Source: Pseudomonadota bacterium (lineage in GTDB: Bacteria; Desulfobacterota; Desulfarculia; Desulfarculales; Desulfarculaceae). From it: a DNA stretch of 64,000 bases. The first letter of the stretch is position 1, and each line of letters opens with the position of its first letter. The notes under the pieces were generated by a model that was not told where the DNA came from, did no database searches, and worked only from the letters and a program-made list of their open reading frames with translations. The stretch covers positions 62,001 through 126,000 of the forward strand of contig JAHIND010000005.1 in the NCBI GenBank assembly GCA_018896025.1, in the 5' to 3' direction. A program made the translations under genes and the position numbers. Shown here one piece after another: positions 35,879 through 43,754 of this stretch.

Positions 35879-36470
35879 AAACCCCAGCTGCGTTGCAGAT
35901 GCGCTCCCACAACTGCTCCCGGCCTAGGCTGGTGGTGGCGGAGAAAAGGGTGGGGCTGTGGTCAAAAGGCGCCAGCGCCGGGCGCAGCTTGGCCAGGCGC
36001 GAGGCTTGCTGGTTGTTGGAGAGCTTGTCCGCCTTGGTCACGGCGATCAGGATGGTGATCTGCAAGGCACGAAGCCAGCCCAGGAGCATCAGGTCGTCGG
36101 CGGTGGGCTCGCGGCGGATGTCCAAGATCACCACCACCCCGGCCAGAGTCTCGCGCCCGCTCAGGTAGGCCTCCACCATGGGCCGCCAGGCGGCCTTGAT
36201 GGCCTTGGGCACCTTGGCGTAGCCGTAGCCCGGCAGGTCCACCAGGCGCAGGGTGTCATGGTGGATGCTGAAAAAATTGATGTGCTGGGTGCGGCCGGGG
36301 GTGCCCGACACCCTGACCAGCTTATTGCGCTTGGTCAGGGTGTTAATGAGCGAGGATTTGCCCACGTTGGAGCGGCCGGCAAAGGCCACCTCGGGCGGGC
36401 CCGGCGGAGGATAGCCGCTGGGCTTGGCCGCCGTGGTGATGAACTCCGCGTTGCCGGTGGGTATGGTCAT
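35877..36470 (-). CDS. engB: YsxC/EngB ribosome-assembly GTPase
   Basis: 197 residues with G1 GRSNVGKSSLI, G2 region GTPGRTQHINFF, G3 DLPGYGYAKVP, and G4 TKADKL. EngB is a cytoplasmic GTPase needed for large-subunit assembly. Its start overlaps the end of the aminotransferase gene by four bases. Its TAG stop is also the terminal sequence of repeat copy C. Confidence 0.95.
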   Translation of the reverse strand: MTIPTGNAEFITTAAKPSGYPPPGPPEVAFAGRSNVGKSSLINTLTKRNKLVRVSGTPGRTQHINFFSIHHDTLRLVDLPGYGYAKVPKAIKAAWRPMVEAYLSGRETLAGVVVILDIRREPTADDLMLLGWLRALQITILIAVTKADKLSNNQQASRLAKLRPALAPFDHSPTLFSATTSLGREQLWERICNAAGV

Positions 36471-37645
36471 GGCAATGCCTTAGGGTAGTAGCGTTCCAGG
36501 TATTCGCGCAGGCGCACCAGAGCGCGCTCGATGTTCTCCAGGCTGTTGCAGTAGCTGAAGCGCAGGAAGCCCGCGCCGCCGGGACCGAAGTCGCAACCAG
36601 GGGCCATGGCCACCCCGACCTTCTCCATTATATCAAAGGCCAGCTTGTAGTCGTCCGGGTCCAGGTGGCGGCAGGAGGTGAGCACGTAGAAAGCGCCCTG
36701 GGGCTCCACGGGTATGGAGAAACCCAACGCCCTAAGGCCGTCGATGATGACCCGGCGGCGGGTGTCGTAGACCGCGCGCATGCGCTCCACGTCGGGCCAG
36801 GCGTACTTGAGGGCGGCGATGGCCGCGTACTGGCTCACCGAGGGGGCGCAGATGGCGAAGTTCTGGTGCATCTTCTGCAGGGGCCGCACGTAGTTGGCCG
36901 GGGAGATCACGTAGCCCAGCCGCCAGCCGCACATGGCGTAGCGCTTGGAAAAGCCGTCCAAGACAAAGGCGTTGTCGCTGTACTCCAGGATGGTGTGCTC
37001 TTCACCGGAGTAGACCAGGCCGTGGTAGATCTCGTCGTTGAGCAGGTAGGGGCCGCCCGGCTTGCCCGGCACCATCTCGGCGATGGCCGCCAAACGGTCC
37101 GGGGTGGCCACCTGGCCGCTGGGGTTGGAGGGGCTGTTGATGAACACCGCCTTGGTGTTCGGCCCCATGGCCGCGCCGATCTCCGCCGGGCGGAACTGGA
37201 AGCCCTCCTGCTCGCGCACCGGCACGCGCACCGGCACCCCGCCCACGAAGTTTATGAAATTGTCGTAGCAAGCGTAGTGGGGGTCGGAGATTATCACCTC
37301 CTGCCCCTGGTCCAACAGGGCCGAAAACACCAGGAGCATGGCCGTGCTGCTGCCCGAGGTCACCAACACCCGGGCCGGGTCCACCGATACCCCGTAGCGC
37401 TCGGCGTAGTACTCGGCGATGGCCTCGCGCAGCTCCCGAAGGCCCAGGGAGTGGGTGTAGTGAGTGTGCCCGTCCTTGATGGCCTTGATGGCCGCCTCGG
37501 TGATGACCGCCGGGGTCTCGAAGTCCGGCTCGCCCACCTCCAGGTGGATGATGTCCCGTCCGGAGGCTTCCAGCTCCTGGGAGCGCTCCAAGACGTCCAT
37601 GACGATGAAAGGCGGTATTTGCTTGGCTCTGGCGCTGATGCCCAT
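36467..37645 (-). CDS. class I/II PLP aminotransferase (aspartate aminotransferase-like)
   Basis: 392 residues from the ATG at 37645 (a GTG two codons earlier is possible). HLEVGEPDFETP, HTHYTHSLGLRELREAIA, the SPSNPSGQV block, and the PLP lysine in DGFSKRYAMCGWRLGY are typical. The family transaminates aspartate, tyrosine or related amino acids; the substrate is not clear. The Arg for the substrate carboxylate lies in FLRFSYCNS. It overlaps engB by four bases. Confidence 0.92.
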   Translation of the reverse strand: MGISARAKQIPPFIVMDVLERSQELEASGRDIIHLEVGEPDFETPAVITEAAIKAIKDGHTHYTHSLGLRELREAIAEYYAERYGVSVDPARVLVTSGSSTAMLLVFSALLDQGQEVIISDPHYACYDNFINFVGGVPVRVPVREQEGFQFRPAEIGAAMGPNTKAVFINSPSNPSGQVATPDRLAAIAEMVPGKPGGPYLLNDEIYHGLVYSGEEHTILEYSDNAFVLDGFSKRYAMCGWRLGYVISPANYVRPLQKMHQNFAICAPSVSQYAAIAALKYAWPDVERMRAVYDTRRRVIIDGLRALGFSIPVEPQGAFYVLTSCRHLDPDDYKLAFDIMEKVGVAMAPGCDFGPGGAGFLRFSYCNSLENIERALVRLREYLERYYPKALP

Positions 37646-37651
37646 GACCAC

Positions 37652-37996
37652 GTTCCGTTGTTGAATGGTTGGCCCTAATTAAGTAGGCGGGAGGGGCCTA
37701 AAGCCCGTCCCGCCCGGATGCCCGCCCTCCGGGAGGGTCAGCCCGCACATTCCATGAAGGCAGTGCGTCCAGCCGCGCCAGCCACCGGCATACTGTGTTG
37801 CTGGCTGCGCTCGGTCCTCGCTGTAGCCCCAGCTACACCTGCGGACCTCGCTGGCCAGACGCCTTGTCTGCCGCTGCCGGGCTGTGCCGGGCCAGAGTGC
37901 GAACCGTATCTCGATCGGGCTGATGCCTTTTTAATAATAACCACGAAAATGCCAAATCGTTGCTTAATGCCGCCCAGCCTTCACGAAATATGCGGG
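37652..37996. other. intergenic region dominated by repeat copy D
   Basis: 345 bp between hisG (upstream on the minus strand) and the aminotransferase. About 260 bp of it is the MITE-like element; the rest (37652-37739) holds the aminotransferase's upstream DNA, with a small GC hairpin (CCCTCCGGGAGGG near 37725-37737). Confidence 0.6.
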
Positions 37997-37998
37997 CT
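37740..37998 (-). mobile_element. MITE-like structured repeat, copy D, with terminal inverted repeats
   Basis: 259 bp. The left end AGCCCGCACATTCCATGAA matches the inverted right end AGCCCGCATATTTCGTGAA at 16 of 19 positions. On the minus strand the core hairpin is GGTGTAGC-TGGG-GCTACAGC closed by GGTCC/GGACC; both differences from copy B keep the pairing. The right end overlaps the TAG stop of hisG. No coding capacity. Confidence 0.85.
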
Positions 37999-38872
37999 AA
38001 ATTACTTTGTTCAGCGAATACTCGATGATGCCCTCGGCGCCCTTTTCCATGATCTCGGGGATCAGGTCGCGCACCACAGACTCGTCCACCACCGTCTCCA
38101 CGCTGAACCAGTCGCTGTTGTACAAAGGCGACACGGTGGGGGCGTTGAGGCTGGGCAGGGCTTCCACCACGTCCTGCACCTTTATCTTGGGCACGTTCAT
38201 CTTGAGCGCCACCAGCTTCTCGGCCACCAGGGCGGCTTTGAGCAGCATGGCGATCTGCTGAATCTTCTTGCGCTTCTCCGGGACCTCCCAGGCATCCTTG
38301 TTGGCGATGAGCTGGGTGGTGGACTGCATAAGCTCGGCGATGATCCGAAGGCCGTGGGCCCGGATGGTGCTGCCGGTCTCGGTGACCTCCACGATGGCGT
38401 CGGCCAGGCCGTTGACCACCTTGGCCTCGGTGGCGCCCCAGGAGAAATGCACCGTCACGTCGATGCCCGCTTCCTCGAAGTAGCGCTTGGTGAAGTTGAC
38501 CATCTCGGTGGCCACCCGCATGCCGCCCAAGTCCTCGGGGCGCTTGATGGGCGAATCCTTGGCCACGGCCAAGACCCAGCGGGCCGGACGGGTGGATACC
38601 TTGGAGTAGACCAGCTCCTCCACGTAGACCACCTCGGAGTCGTTCTCCTTGATCCAGTCCATGCCGGTGATGCCCGCGTCCAAGGTGCCCGACTCCACGT
38701 AGCGGCTCATTTCCTGGGCCCGGCAGATGGAGCACTCGATGCCGTCGTCGTCGATCTCGGGGAAATAGGAGCGGCCGTTGACGTTGATGCGCCAACCGGC
38801 CCGGCCGAAGAGCCGGGTGGTGGAGTCCTGCAGGCTGCCCTTGGGAATCCCCAGTTTCAGGGGTTTTGTCAT
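37997..38872 (-). CDS. hisG: ATP phosphoribosyltransferase, long form
   Basis: 291 residues. [13 protein letters not shown] opens the catalytic domain; the E/AGTIDAGITG-like block ([15 protein letters not shown]) and the PRPP-site segment [18 protein letters not shown] are present. About 75 C-terminal residues form the allosteric domain of the long HisG, so histidine feedback is expected. It catalyses the first step of histidine synthesis. It overlaps hisI by four bases. Its stop codon lies in the end of repeat copy D. Confidence 0.95.
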   Translation of the reverse strand: MTKPLKLGIPKGSLQDSTTRLFGRAGWRINVNGRSYFPEIDDDGIECSICRAQEMSRYVESGTLDAGITGMDWIKENDSEVVYVEELVYSKVSTRPARWVLAVAKDSPIKRPEDLGGMRVATEMVNFTKRYFEEAGIDVTVHFSWGATEAKVVNGLADAIVEVTETGSTIRAHGLRIIAELMQSTTQLIANKDAWEVPEKRKKIQQIAMLLKAALVAEKLVALKMNVPKIKVQDVVEALPSLNAPTVSPLYNSDWFSVETVVDESVVRDLIPEIMEKGAEGIIEYSLNKVI

Positions 38873-39246
38873 TTGCCGTAAACCTCCTTGGGGTCGAACA
38901 GAGGCTCGCCCTCGCTCACCAGCTTGTCGCCTTCCACTTTGCGGAAGAAGCAGGAGCGCATGCCGGTGTGACAGGCCGCTCCGCCCACCTGCTCAACCTT
39001 GAACAGCACGGTGTCGTCGTCGCAATCCACGTAGATGGCCTTGATCTTCTGCACGTTGCCGCTGGTGCCGCCCTTGTGCCACAGCTCCTGCCGCGACCGG
39101 GACCAGTAATGCACCTCGCCGGTGGCGAGGCTTTTGGCCCAGGATTCGGGGTTGATATAGGCCATCATCAATACGTCTCCGGTGGCCGCGTCCTGGGCTA
39201 TGGCCGGGATCAGGCCGCCGGTTTTCTTAAAATCCAGTTCAATCAT
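38869..39246 (-). CDS. hisI: phosphoribosyl-AMP cyclohydrolase
   Basis: 125 residues, the single-domain HisI without the HisE part. The metal-binding cysteines appear in [20 protein letters not shown] and [10 protein letters not shown]. It opens the ring of phosphoribosyl-AMP in histidine synthesis. It is cotranscribed with hisG (4-bp overlap), the only two his genes in this window. Confidence 0.96.
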   Translation of the reverse strand: MIELDFKKTGGLIPAIAQDAATGDVLMMAYINPESWAKSLATGEVHYWSRSRQELWHKGGTSGNVQKIKAIYVDCDDDTVLFKVEQVGGAACHTGMRSCFFRKVEGDKLVSEGEPLFDPKEVYGK

Positions 39247-39347
39247 AATCGCTTAGGGCTCCCTGAGCCTGGTAAAAAGTTGAATTAATCTTTTTATAGC
39301 CGACATCAGGGGTTGTCAAGGGAGAGGGACAGGGTAACACCCCGCCG

Positions 39348-40415
39348 TCACTCCAAAGTAACCTCGGCCGCCCCCGCCCGCTTGCCCGCCAACTGGCCGC
39401 AAGCCGCGCTGATGTCCACCCCCCGGCTCTTGCGCACCATGGCCGTGATGTGCCGCTCGATCAACAGGCCCTGAAACTCCTCCACCGCCGCGTCGCTGGG
39501 GCGCTCGAACGCCGCTCCGTCGTGGGGGTTGAAGGCGATTAGGTTCACCTTGGCCCGAAGGCCATCCAGCCAGCGGGCCAGGGCCGCCGCGTGCTCGGGC
39601 TGGTCGTTAACCCCTCCCAGCAGCACGTACTCAAAGGTGATGCGCCGGGTGGGCTTGAGGGGATAGGCCAGGAGCGCCTTCTTGAGCGCGTCCAGGTTCC
39701 AGCGCCGGTTCACCGGCATCAGACGGCTGCGCAGCTCGTCGGTGGGGGCATTGAGGCTCACCGCCAGGGCCGCCGAGCTGGCCGCTCCCAGGGCCGGGAG
39801 CTTGTCCACCACCCCGGCGGTGGATACGGTCACCTTGCGCTGGCTCATGGCCAGGCCGTGGCTGCCCAGGATGTGCCCCAGGGCCAGGCTCACCGCGGGC
39901 AGGTTGTCCAGGGGCTCGCCCATGCCCATGAACACCAGGTTGGTCAGGGGCCGCGCCTCCTCGGCCAAGCGGCGGGCAGCCAAAACCTGGCCCATGATCT
40001 CCGAGGGCCGCAGGTTGCGTTTGAAGCCCAGGGTGGCGGTGCGGCAAAAGGCGCAGCCCATGCGGCAACCCACCTGGCTGGATACGCACAGGGTGGAGTG
40101 GTCCTCCTCGGGGATCAACACGCTCTCCACCGCGTGGCCGTCACTGAGCTTGAAAAGCATCTTCCTGGTGCCGTCGGCCGAGGCCTCCACCAGGGCGGGC
40201 TCCAGGTTGTCCAGGCGCGCCGCCTTGGCTAGGCGCTCGCGGAACACCTTGCTCAGGCTGGTCATCTGCTCGAAATCGGTGGCCCCGTGCTGATAGAGCC
40301 ACTGCAACACCTGGCGGGCCCGGTAGGGCTTTTGCCCCAGGGTCACCACCAGATCCTGCACCTGGGCCGGGCTGAGGTCGCGCAGCTCGGGGCGTATGTC
40401 CTGGGTGTCGTTCAT
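39348..40415 (-). CDS. rlmN: 23S rRNA (adenine2503-C2)-methyltransferase
   Basis: 355 residues from the ATG at 40415, preceded by AGGGGG. The radical-SAM motif CRMGCAFCRTA binds the [4Fe-4S] cluster. Near the N-terminus, GQKPYRARQVLQWLYQHG is a family hallmark; VFMGMGEPLDN and the late catalytic Cys in AACGQL complete it. RlmN methylates A2503 of 23S rRNA and also some tRNAs. Confidence 0.96.
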   Translation of the reverse strand: MNDTQDIRPELRDLSPAQVQDLVVTLGQKPYRARQVLQWLYQHGATDFEQMTSLSKVFRERLAKAARLDNLEPALVEASADGTRKMLFKLSDGHAVESVLIPEEDHSTLCVSSQVGCRMGCAFCRTATLGFKRNLRPSEIMGQVLAARRLAEEARPLTNLVFMGMGEPLDNLPAVSLALGHILGSHGLAMSQRKVTVSTAGVVDKLPALGAASSAALAVSLNAPTDELRSRLMPVNRRWNLDALKKALLAYPLKPTRRITFEYVLLGGVNDQPEHAAALARWLDGLRAKVNLIAFNPHDGAAFERPSDAAVEEFQGLLIERHITAMVRKSRGVDISAACGQLAGKRAGAAEVTLE

Positions 40416-40479
40416 GCCCCCTAGTTTACCGGCCTCGGAGCGGCCCGCCATAGTTGCAAAGCCGCTCCGGGGGAGAAGG

Positions 40480-41460
40480 TCAGGCTGGCGCGGCCTGGGG
40501 GGCGGGTCCAAAGACGGACTCGGTGAAGCGCACGTACCAGGCAGCGGACTGCACCTGGATGATGTAGGCCACGGCGATGACCAGGGCGGCCTCGGAGCCC
40601 TGGGGCCCAAAGGCTCCCATGGCCAGGGCCAGGGCGATGGACAGGTTGCGCATCACCGTGCCGTAGACCAGGGCGATGGCCTCGCCCCGGGGCAGAAGCC
40701 AGCGCCCGGCCAGGGTGCTAAGGCCGTAGTTGAACACATACAGCAGGCCCAGGGGCAACAGCAGCTCCACCAGGGTCCAGGGATCGGCGGCAATGTGGCG
40801 CGACTTCAGGGCCATGGCGATGAACACGATGCCCAGCACTCCCAGGGTGGACAGGGGCGGGAAACGCGGAGCCAGGCGCTGGGCGAAGTGGGCCTGGCCG
40901 TAGCGCTTCACCAGCCAGCGGCGGGTCAGCCAGCCGAAGAGCATGGGCAGGAAGACGATCACCGCGATCTGGCGGAACACGGCGACCAGATCCACCGACA
41001 GGCGCGAGCCCAACAGCCACTCCACGTAAAAGGGCGTGGCCAACGAGCCCAGTATCAGGCCCACCACGGTCATCTTCACCGCCGCGGCCAGCCGCCCTCC
41101 GGCAAAGCCGGTCCAGGAGATGGTCATGCCGCTGGTAGGCACCAGCCCGGCCAGCAAGAGGCCCAGCATCAGGTAAGGGTTGCCGCCAAAGAACAGCACC
41201 CCCAGGCCCAGGGCGGCGAAGGGCACCACCCCGAAGTTGATGACCTGGGCCAGGACTTGGGCCTTGAGGTCGCCCCCGGCCAAGACCTGGCCCAGCTTGA
41301 GGTTGACCATCATGGGGTAGACCATGAGGAAGGTGAGCGGGATTATGGTCTGCTTGAGCCAGCCCACCGGGGCCATCTGGCCGTAGGCGAAACCCAGCAG
41401 CATCATGGCCGGGATGGCCAGGATCAGGTTCTTGTTCAGCGTTTGCAACAGCTTCCACAT
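40480..41460 (-). CDS. BASS/ACR3-like membrane transporter
   Basis: 326 residues from the ATG at 41460. About ten membrane segments; GLLLAGLVPTSGMTISWTGF matches the crossover region of bile-acid:sodium symporter and ACR3-type transporters, and VMRNLSIALALAMG the second. Arsenite efflux or organic-anion uptake are both possible; no ars gene is adjacent. It lies 20 bp downstream of a DsrE-like gene, so a link to sulfur-containing anions is conceivable. Confidence 0.82.
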   Translation of the reverse strand: MWKLLQTLNKNLILAIPAMMLLGFAYGQMAPVGWLKQTIIPLTFLMVYPMMVNLKLGQVLAGGDLKAQVLAQVINFGVVPFAALGLGVLFFGGNPYLMLGLLLAGLVPTSGMTISWTGFAGGRLAAAVKMTVVGLILGSLATPFYVEWLLGSRLSVDLVAVFRQIAVIVFLPMLFGWLTRRWLVKRYGQAHFAQRLAPRFPPLSTLGVLGIVFIAMALKSRHIAADPWTLVELLLPLGLLYVFNYGLSTLAGRWLLPRGEAIALVYGTVMRNLSIALALAMGAFGPQGSEAALVIAVAYIIQVQSAAWYVRFTESVFGPAPQAAPA

Positions 41461-41480
41461 GGCCCTAGCCCTTTGCTTGT

Positions 41481-41843
41481 CTAGAAGGTGAAAACCTTGT
41501 ACTCCGGGTCGGTCATCATCTTGACCAACACCGGGGCCCCGGAAAGCACGGTTCCGTTGATGAGATCGTCCGGGCCCACCAAGCGCTTGTCCGCGCAGGC
41601 CTTGCATACGTGAATGGGCGCCTTTGCCGCCACCAACTGGTCCAGCAGCTCCTTCATGTGCTCGCCGGTGGAGGCGCGGATGCCCTCGGCCATGCCCCAC
41701 TGGGCCCAGTGGATGGCGTCGTCGATCAGAAACACCTCCACCTCAAAGCCGTCCTTGGCGGCGATGGCCGCGAACTGCATGGCCCGGGTGGCCCCGCCGG
41801 ACTTCTCGAAACCCTTGGACATGACGAACAGGAACTTGTTCAT
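41481..41843 (-). CDS. DsrE/DsrF-like small sulfur-relay protein
   Basis: 120 residues from ATG 41843, preceded by GGGGAG. The fold is visible in FLFVMSKGFEKSGGATRAMQ and the EVFLIDDAIHW strand. The cysteine pair VCKACADKR occupies the position of the DsrE catalytic Cys. Members carry persulfide or act as oligomeric partners in sulfur metabolism. It heads a probable two-gene unit with the BASS-type transporter. Confidence 0.85.
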   Translation of the reverse strand: MNKFLFVMSKGFEKSGGATRAMQFAAIAAKDGFEVEVFLIDDAIHWAQWGMAEGIRASTGEHMKELLDQLVAAKAPIHVCKACADKRLVGPDDLINGTVLSGAPVLVKMMTDPEYKVFTF

Positions 41844-42048
41844 GAGTTGATCTCCCCTGGTCATTGAATGGATAAGCGGTTGTCTTTGGGGAGCTATATG
41901 AGCAAAGAGCGTGCCGGGGCGGTTCTCCGGGGATTTGGAGGAGAATAACCGGTTGTTAATATGGCAAGTTTTACGGTAGCCCTCGCGGCAGAAGGCCCCA
42001 GGACCGCGTTAATTGCTTAACGCGGAGTTAATGCCGATAAACGTCTGT

Positions 42049-42504
42049 TCAGTCTTGGTTAAGGCAGGAGGTGAGCAGGCGGTCAATGGCGTCGTTGAAC
42101 TTCTGGCGGTCCTTGGCTCCGAAGGGGGCGGGCCCGCCGGTGACCACCCCGGCCTCGCGCAGGTTGCTCATGAAGTCGCGCATACTCAGGCGCTCGCGCA
42201 CGTTTTCCTCGGTGTACAGCTCGCCCCTGGGGTTGAGCCCCCAGGCCCCTCCCGCCACCACCTGGGCGGCCAGGGGCAGGTCGGTGGTTATCACCAGATC
42301 GCCCGGCTCCAGGTGCTCGGCTATGTAGCGGTCGGCCGCGTCCATGTCGCCGGGCACCACCACCATGGTCACCAGGGAGTTGGTGGGGCGGCCCACCTGA
42401 CGGTCGGCCACCATGGTCACCGGCAGCTTCAACCGCTGGGAAACGTTGAACACCACATCCTTCACCGGCCGGGGGCAGCCGTCGGCATCGATCCAAATAC
42501 GCAA
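42049..42504 (-). CDS. UPF0178/YaiI-YqxD family protein (DUF188)
   Basis: 151 residues beginning RIWIDADGCPRPVKD, the family signature, with VTMVADR, GDLVITTDLPLAAQV and FGAKDRQKFNDAIDRLL. Conserved acidic residues suggest a PIN-like nuclease fold, but the function is not established. It starts 8 bp after the HAD phosphatase stop, so both are probably one unit. Confidence 0.92.
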   Translation of the reverse strand: MRIWIDADGCPRPVKDVVFNVSQRLKLPVTMVADRQVGRPTNSLVTMVVVPGDMDAADRYIAEHLEPGDLVITTDLPLAAQVVAGGAWGLNPRGELYTEENVRERLSMRDFMSNLREAGVVTGGPAPFGAKDRQKFNDAIDRLLTSCLNQD

Positions 42505-42512
42505 ATTACTTC

Positions 42513-43487
42513 CTATTCAAAAAGGCGGAGCCAGTCGTCTTGCATGTTCACCACCCGCCAGCCCCGCTCCTTGGCCGTGGCCAAAAGCTCCGGGCGGGAG
42601 TAGACCGCCTCCTGGGGGTCGTCGTGGTTGACCACCAGCACCATGTGGGGCCTGGGGTTGGCCCCGGCCATCCTTAGCAGCCAGGAGTCGCCGGTTGAGT
42701 TGCCCGCCGCCAAGACCGGGGCGCACCCAGCCTTAAAGTACATGTTCACGGCCTTGTTGACACCCAGGTTCAAAAATTTCAGGTCCAGCTCCCCGGTGCG
42801 CACCAGCTCCACTCGCCCTTCTCGCTCCCGGGGCTCTGCCTGGTAGCGGGTGCCGATGCAGCGGCTGGGCTCCACCCCCAGGTCGGCGCTGATGGCCATG
42901 AGCGAAAGCTCGTCGGCCCCGGAGTTTAGGTACACCGTGAAGCCCTTGGCCCCCAGCAGGGCGATCAGCTCCCGCATGGGCTGGTACACCGTGTCCTTGA
43001 AGGGCTTTTGGCGCTTGGGGTGGATGCCTTGGTTCCATACCTGGGCCACCAGCTCCCGGTACTGGGCAAAGCTCATGCCCTTGAAGGGCAGGCTGAGCAC
43101 CTGGTCCAGATTCTTGCGCACCCAGCGGCGGTCCTTTTTGCCCGCCACGGCCCGGCACAGCTCGGCTTCCTTGGGCCCCTGCTGGCCGAAGGCGGGGCAG
43201 ACGGCCTTCAGGCGGGCCAGGGCCACCTCCAGCACGAAAAAGTTGGGCCGCTCGGTGATGAGCGTGCCGTCCAGGTCGAAGGCCGCCACCCGCTCGGGGG
43301 CGGGCACGAAGCCCGGCGAGGCGGGGTCCGCGGCCTGACTGGCGTAGGCCAATATTTGCCCGCGCAGGGGCTCGCGCCAGGAGGCCAGGGGCTCGGCCGC
43401 CTGGGCAACGGAGGCCAGGGCCAAAATGAGCAGGGCGAGGCATAACCAACGCGCTAGCCCGGGTATTTCACGAAGGTTGAATGGCAT
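42513..43487 (-). CDS. exported HAD-superfamily phosphatase
   Basis: 324 residues. HAD motif I is AAFDLDGTLI, motif II lies in VYLNSGADE, and motif IV is GNSTGDSWLL. A signal peptide (LCLALLILALASVAQA) places it in the periplasm. The start ATG and about the first 11 residues (PFNLREIPGLA) are translated from repeat copy E, and no in-frame start lies between them and the hydrophobic core. The insertion therefore supplied the current start region. No good ribosome site is visible, so expression may be low. Confidence 0.8.
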   Translation of the reverse strand: MPFNLREIPGLARWLCLALLILALASVAQAAEPLASWREPLRGQILAYASQAADPASPGFVPAPERVAAFDLDGTLITERPNFFVLEVALARLKAVCPAFGQQGPKEAELCRAVAGKKDRRWVRKNLDQVLSLPFKGMSFAQYRELVAQVWNQGIHPKRQKPFKDTVYQPMRELIALLGAKGFTVYLNSGADELSLMAISADLGVEPSRCIGTRYQAEPREREGRVELVRTGELDLKFLNLGVNKAVNMYFKAGCAPVLAAGNSTGDSWLLRMAGANPRPHMVLVVNHDDPQEAVYSRPELLATAKERGWRVVNMQDDWLRLFE

Positions 43488-43717
43488 TTAACAACTAACC
43501 CGTATCCATGGGCCCGTTATGAAAAAAGGCCCCCGCATTGCCAAGGTGCAGTTTGTGCATTGGCCCGGCACAGCCAGCCACCGGCAGACAAGGCGTCCGG
43601 CAAGCGAGGGACGATGGCGTAGCCGCAGCTACGTCGAGGCCCGAGCGCAGCCGGCAACGCCGTATGCCGGTGACTGGCGCGGCCGGACGCACAACTTTCG
43701 TGAAATGCCCGGGCTAG
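43454..43717 (+). mobile_element. MITE-like structured repeat, copy E, with terminal inverted repeats and TA flanks
   Basis: 264 bp. CTAGCCCGGGTATTTCACG at the left is matched by CTAGCCCGGGCATTTCACG read inward from the right, a nearly perfect inverted repeat flanked by TA on both sides. The core holds GGCGTAGC-CGCA-GCTACGTC. The outer arms GCCAGCCACCGGC and GCCGGTGACTGGC also pair. No reading frame of its own; its left end carries the start of the HAD gene. Confidence 0.87.
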
Positions 43718-43754
43718 GGCCTTGGGTCGCATGGCGAAAAATCCCTCCCGGGAA

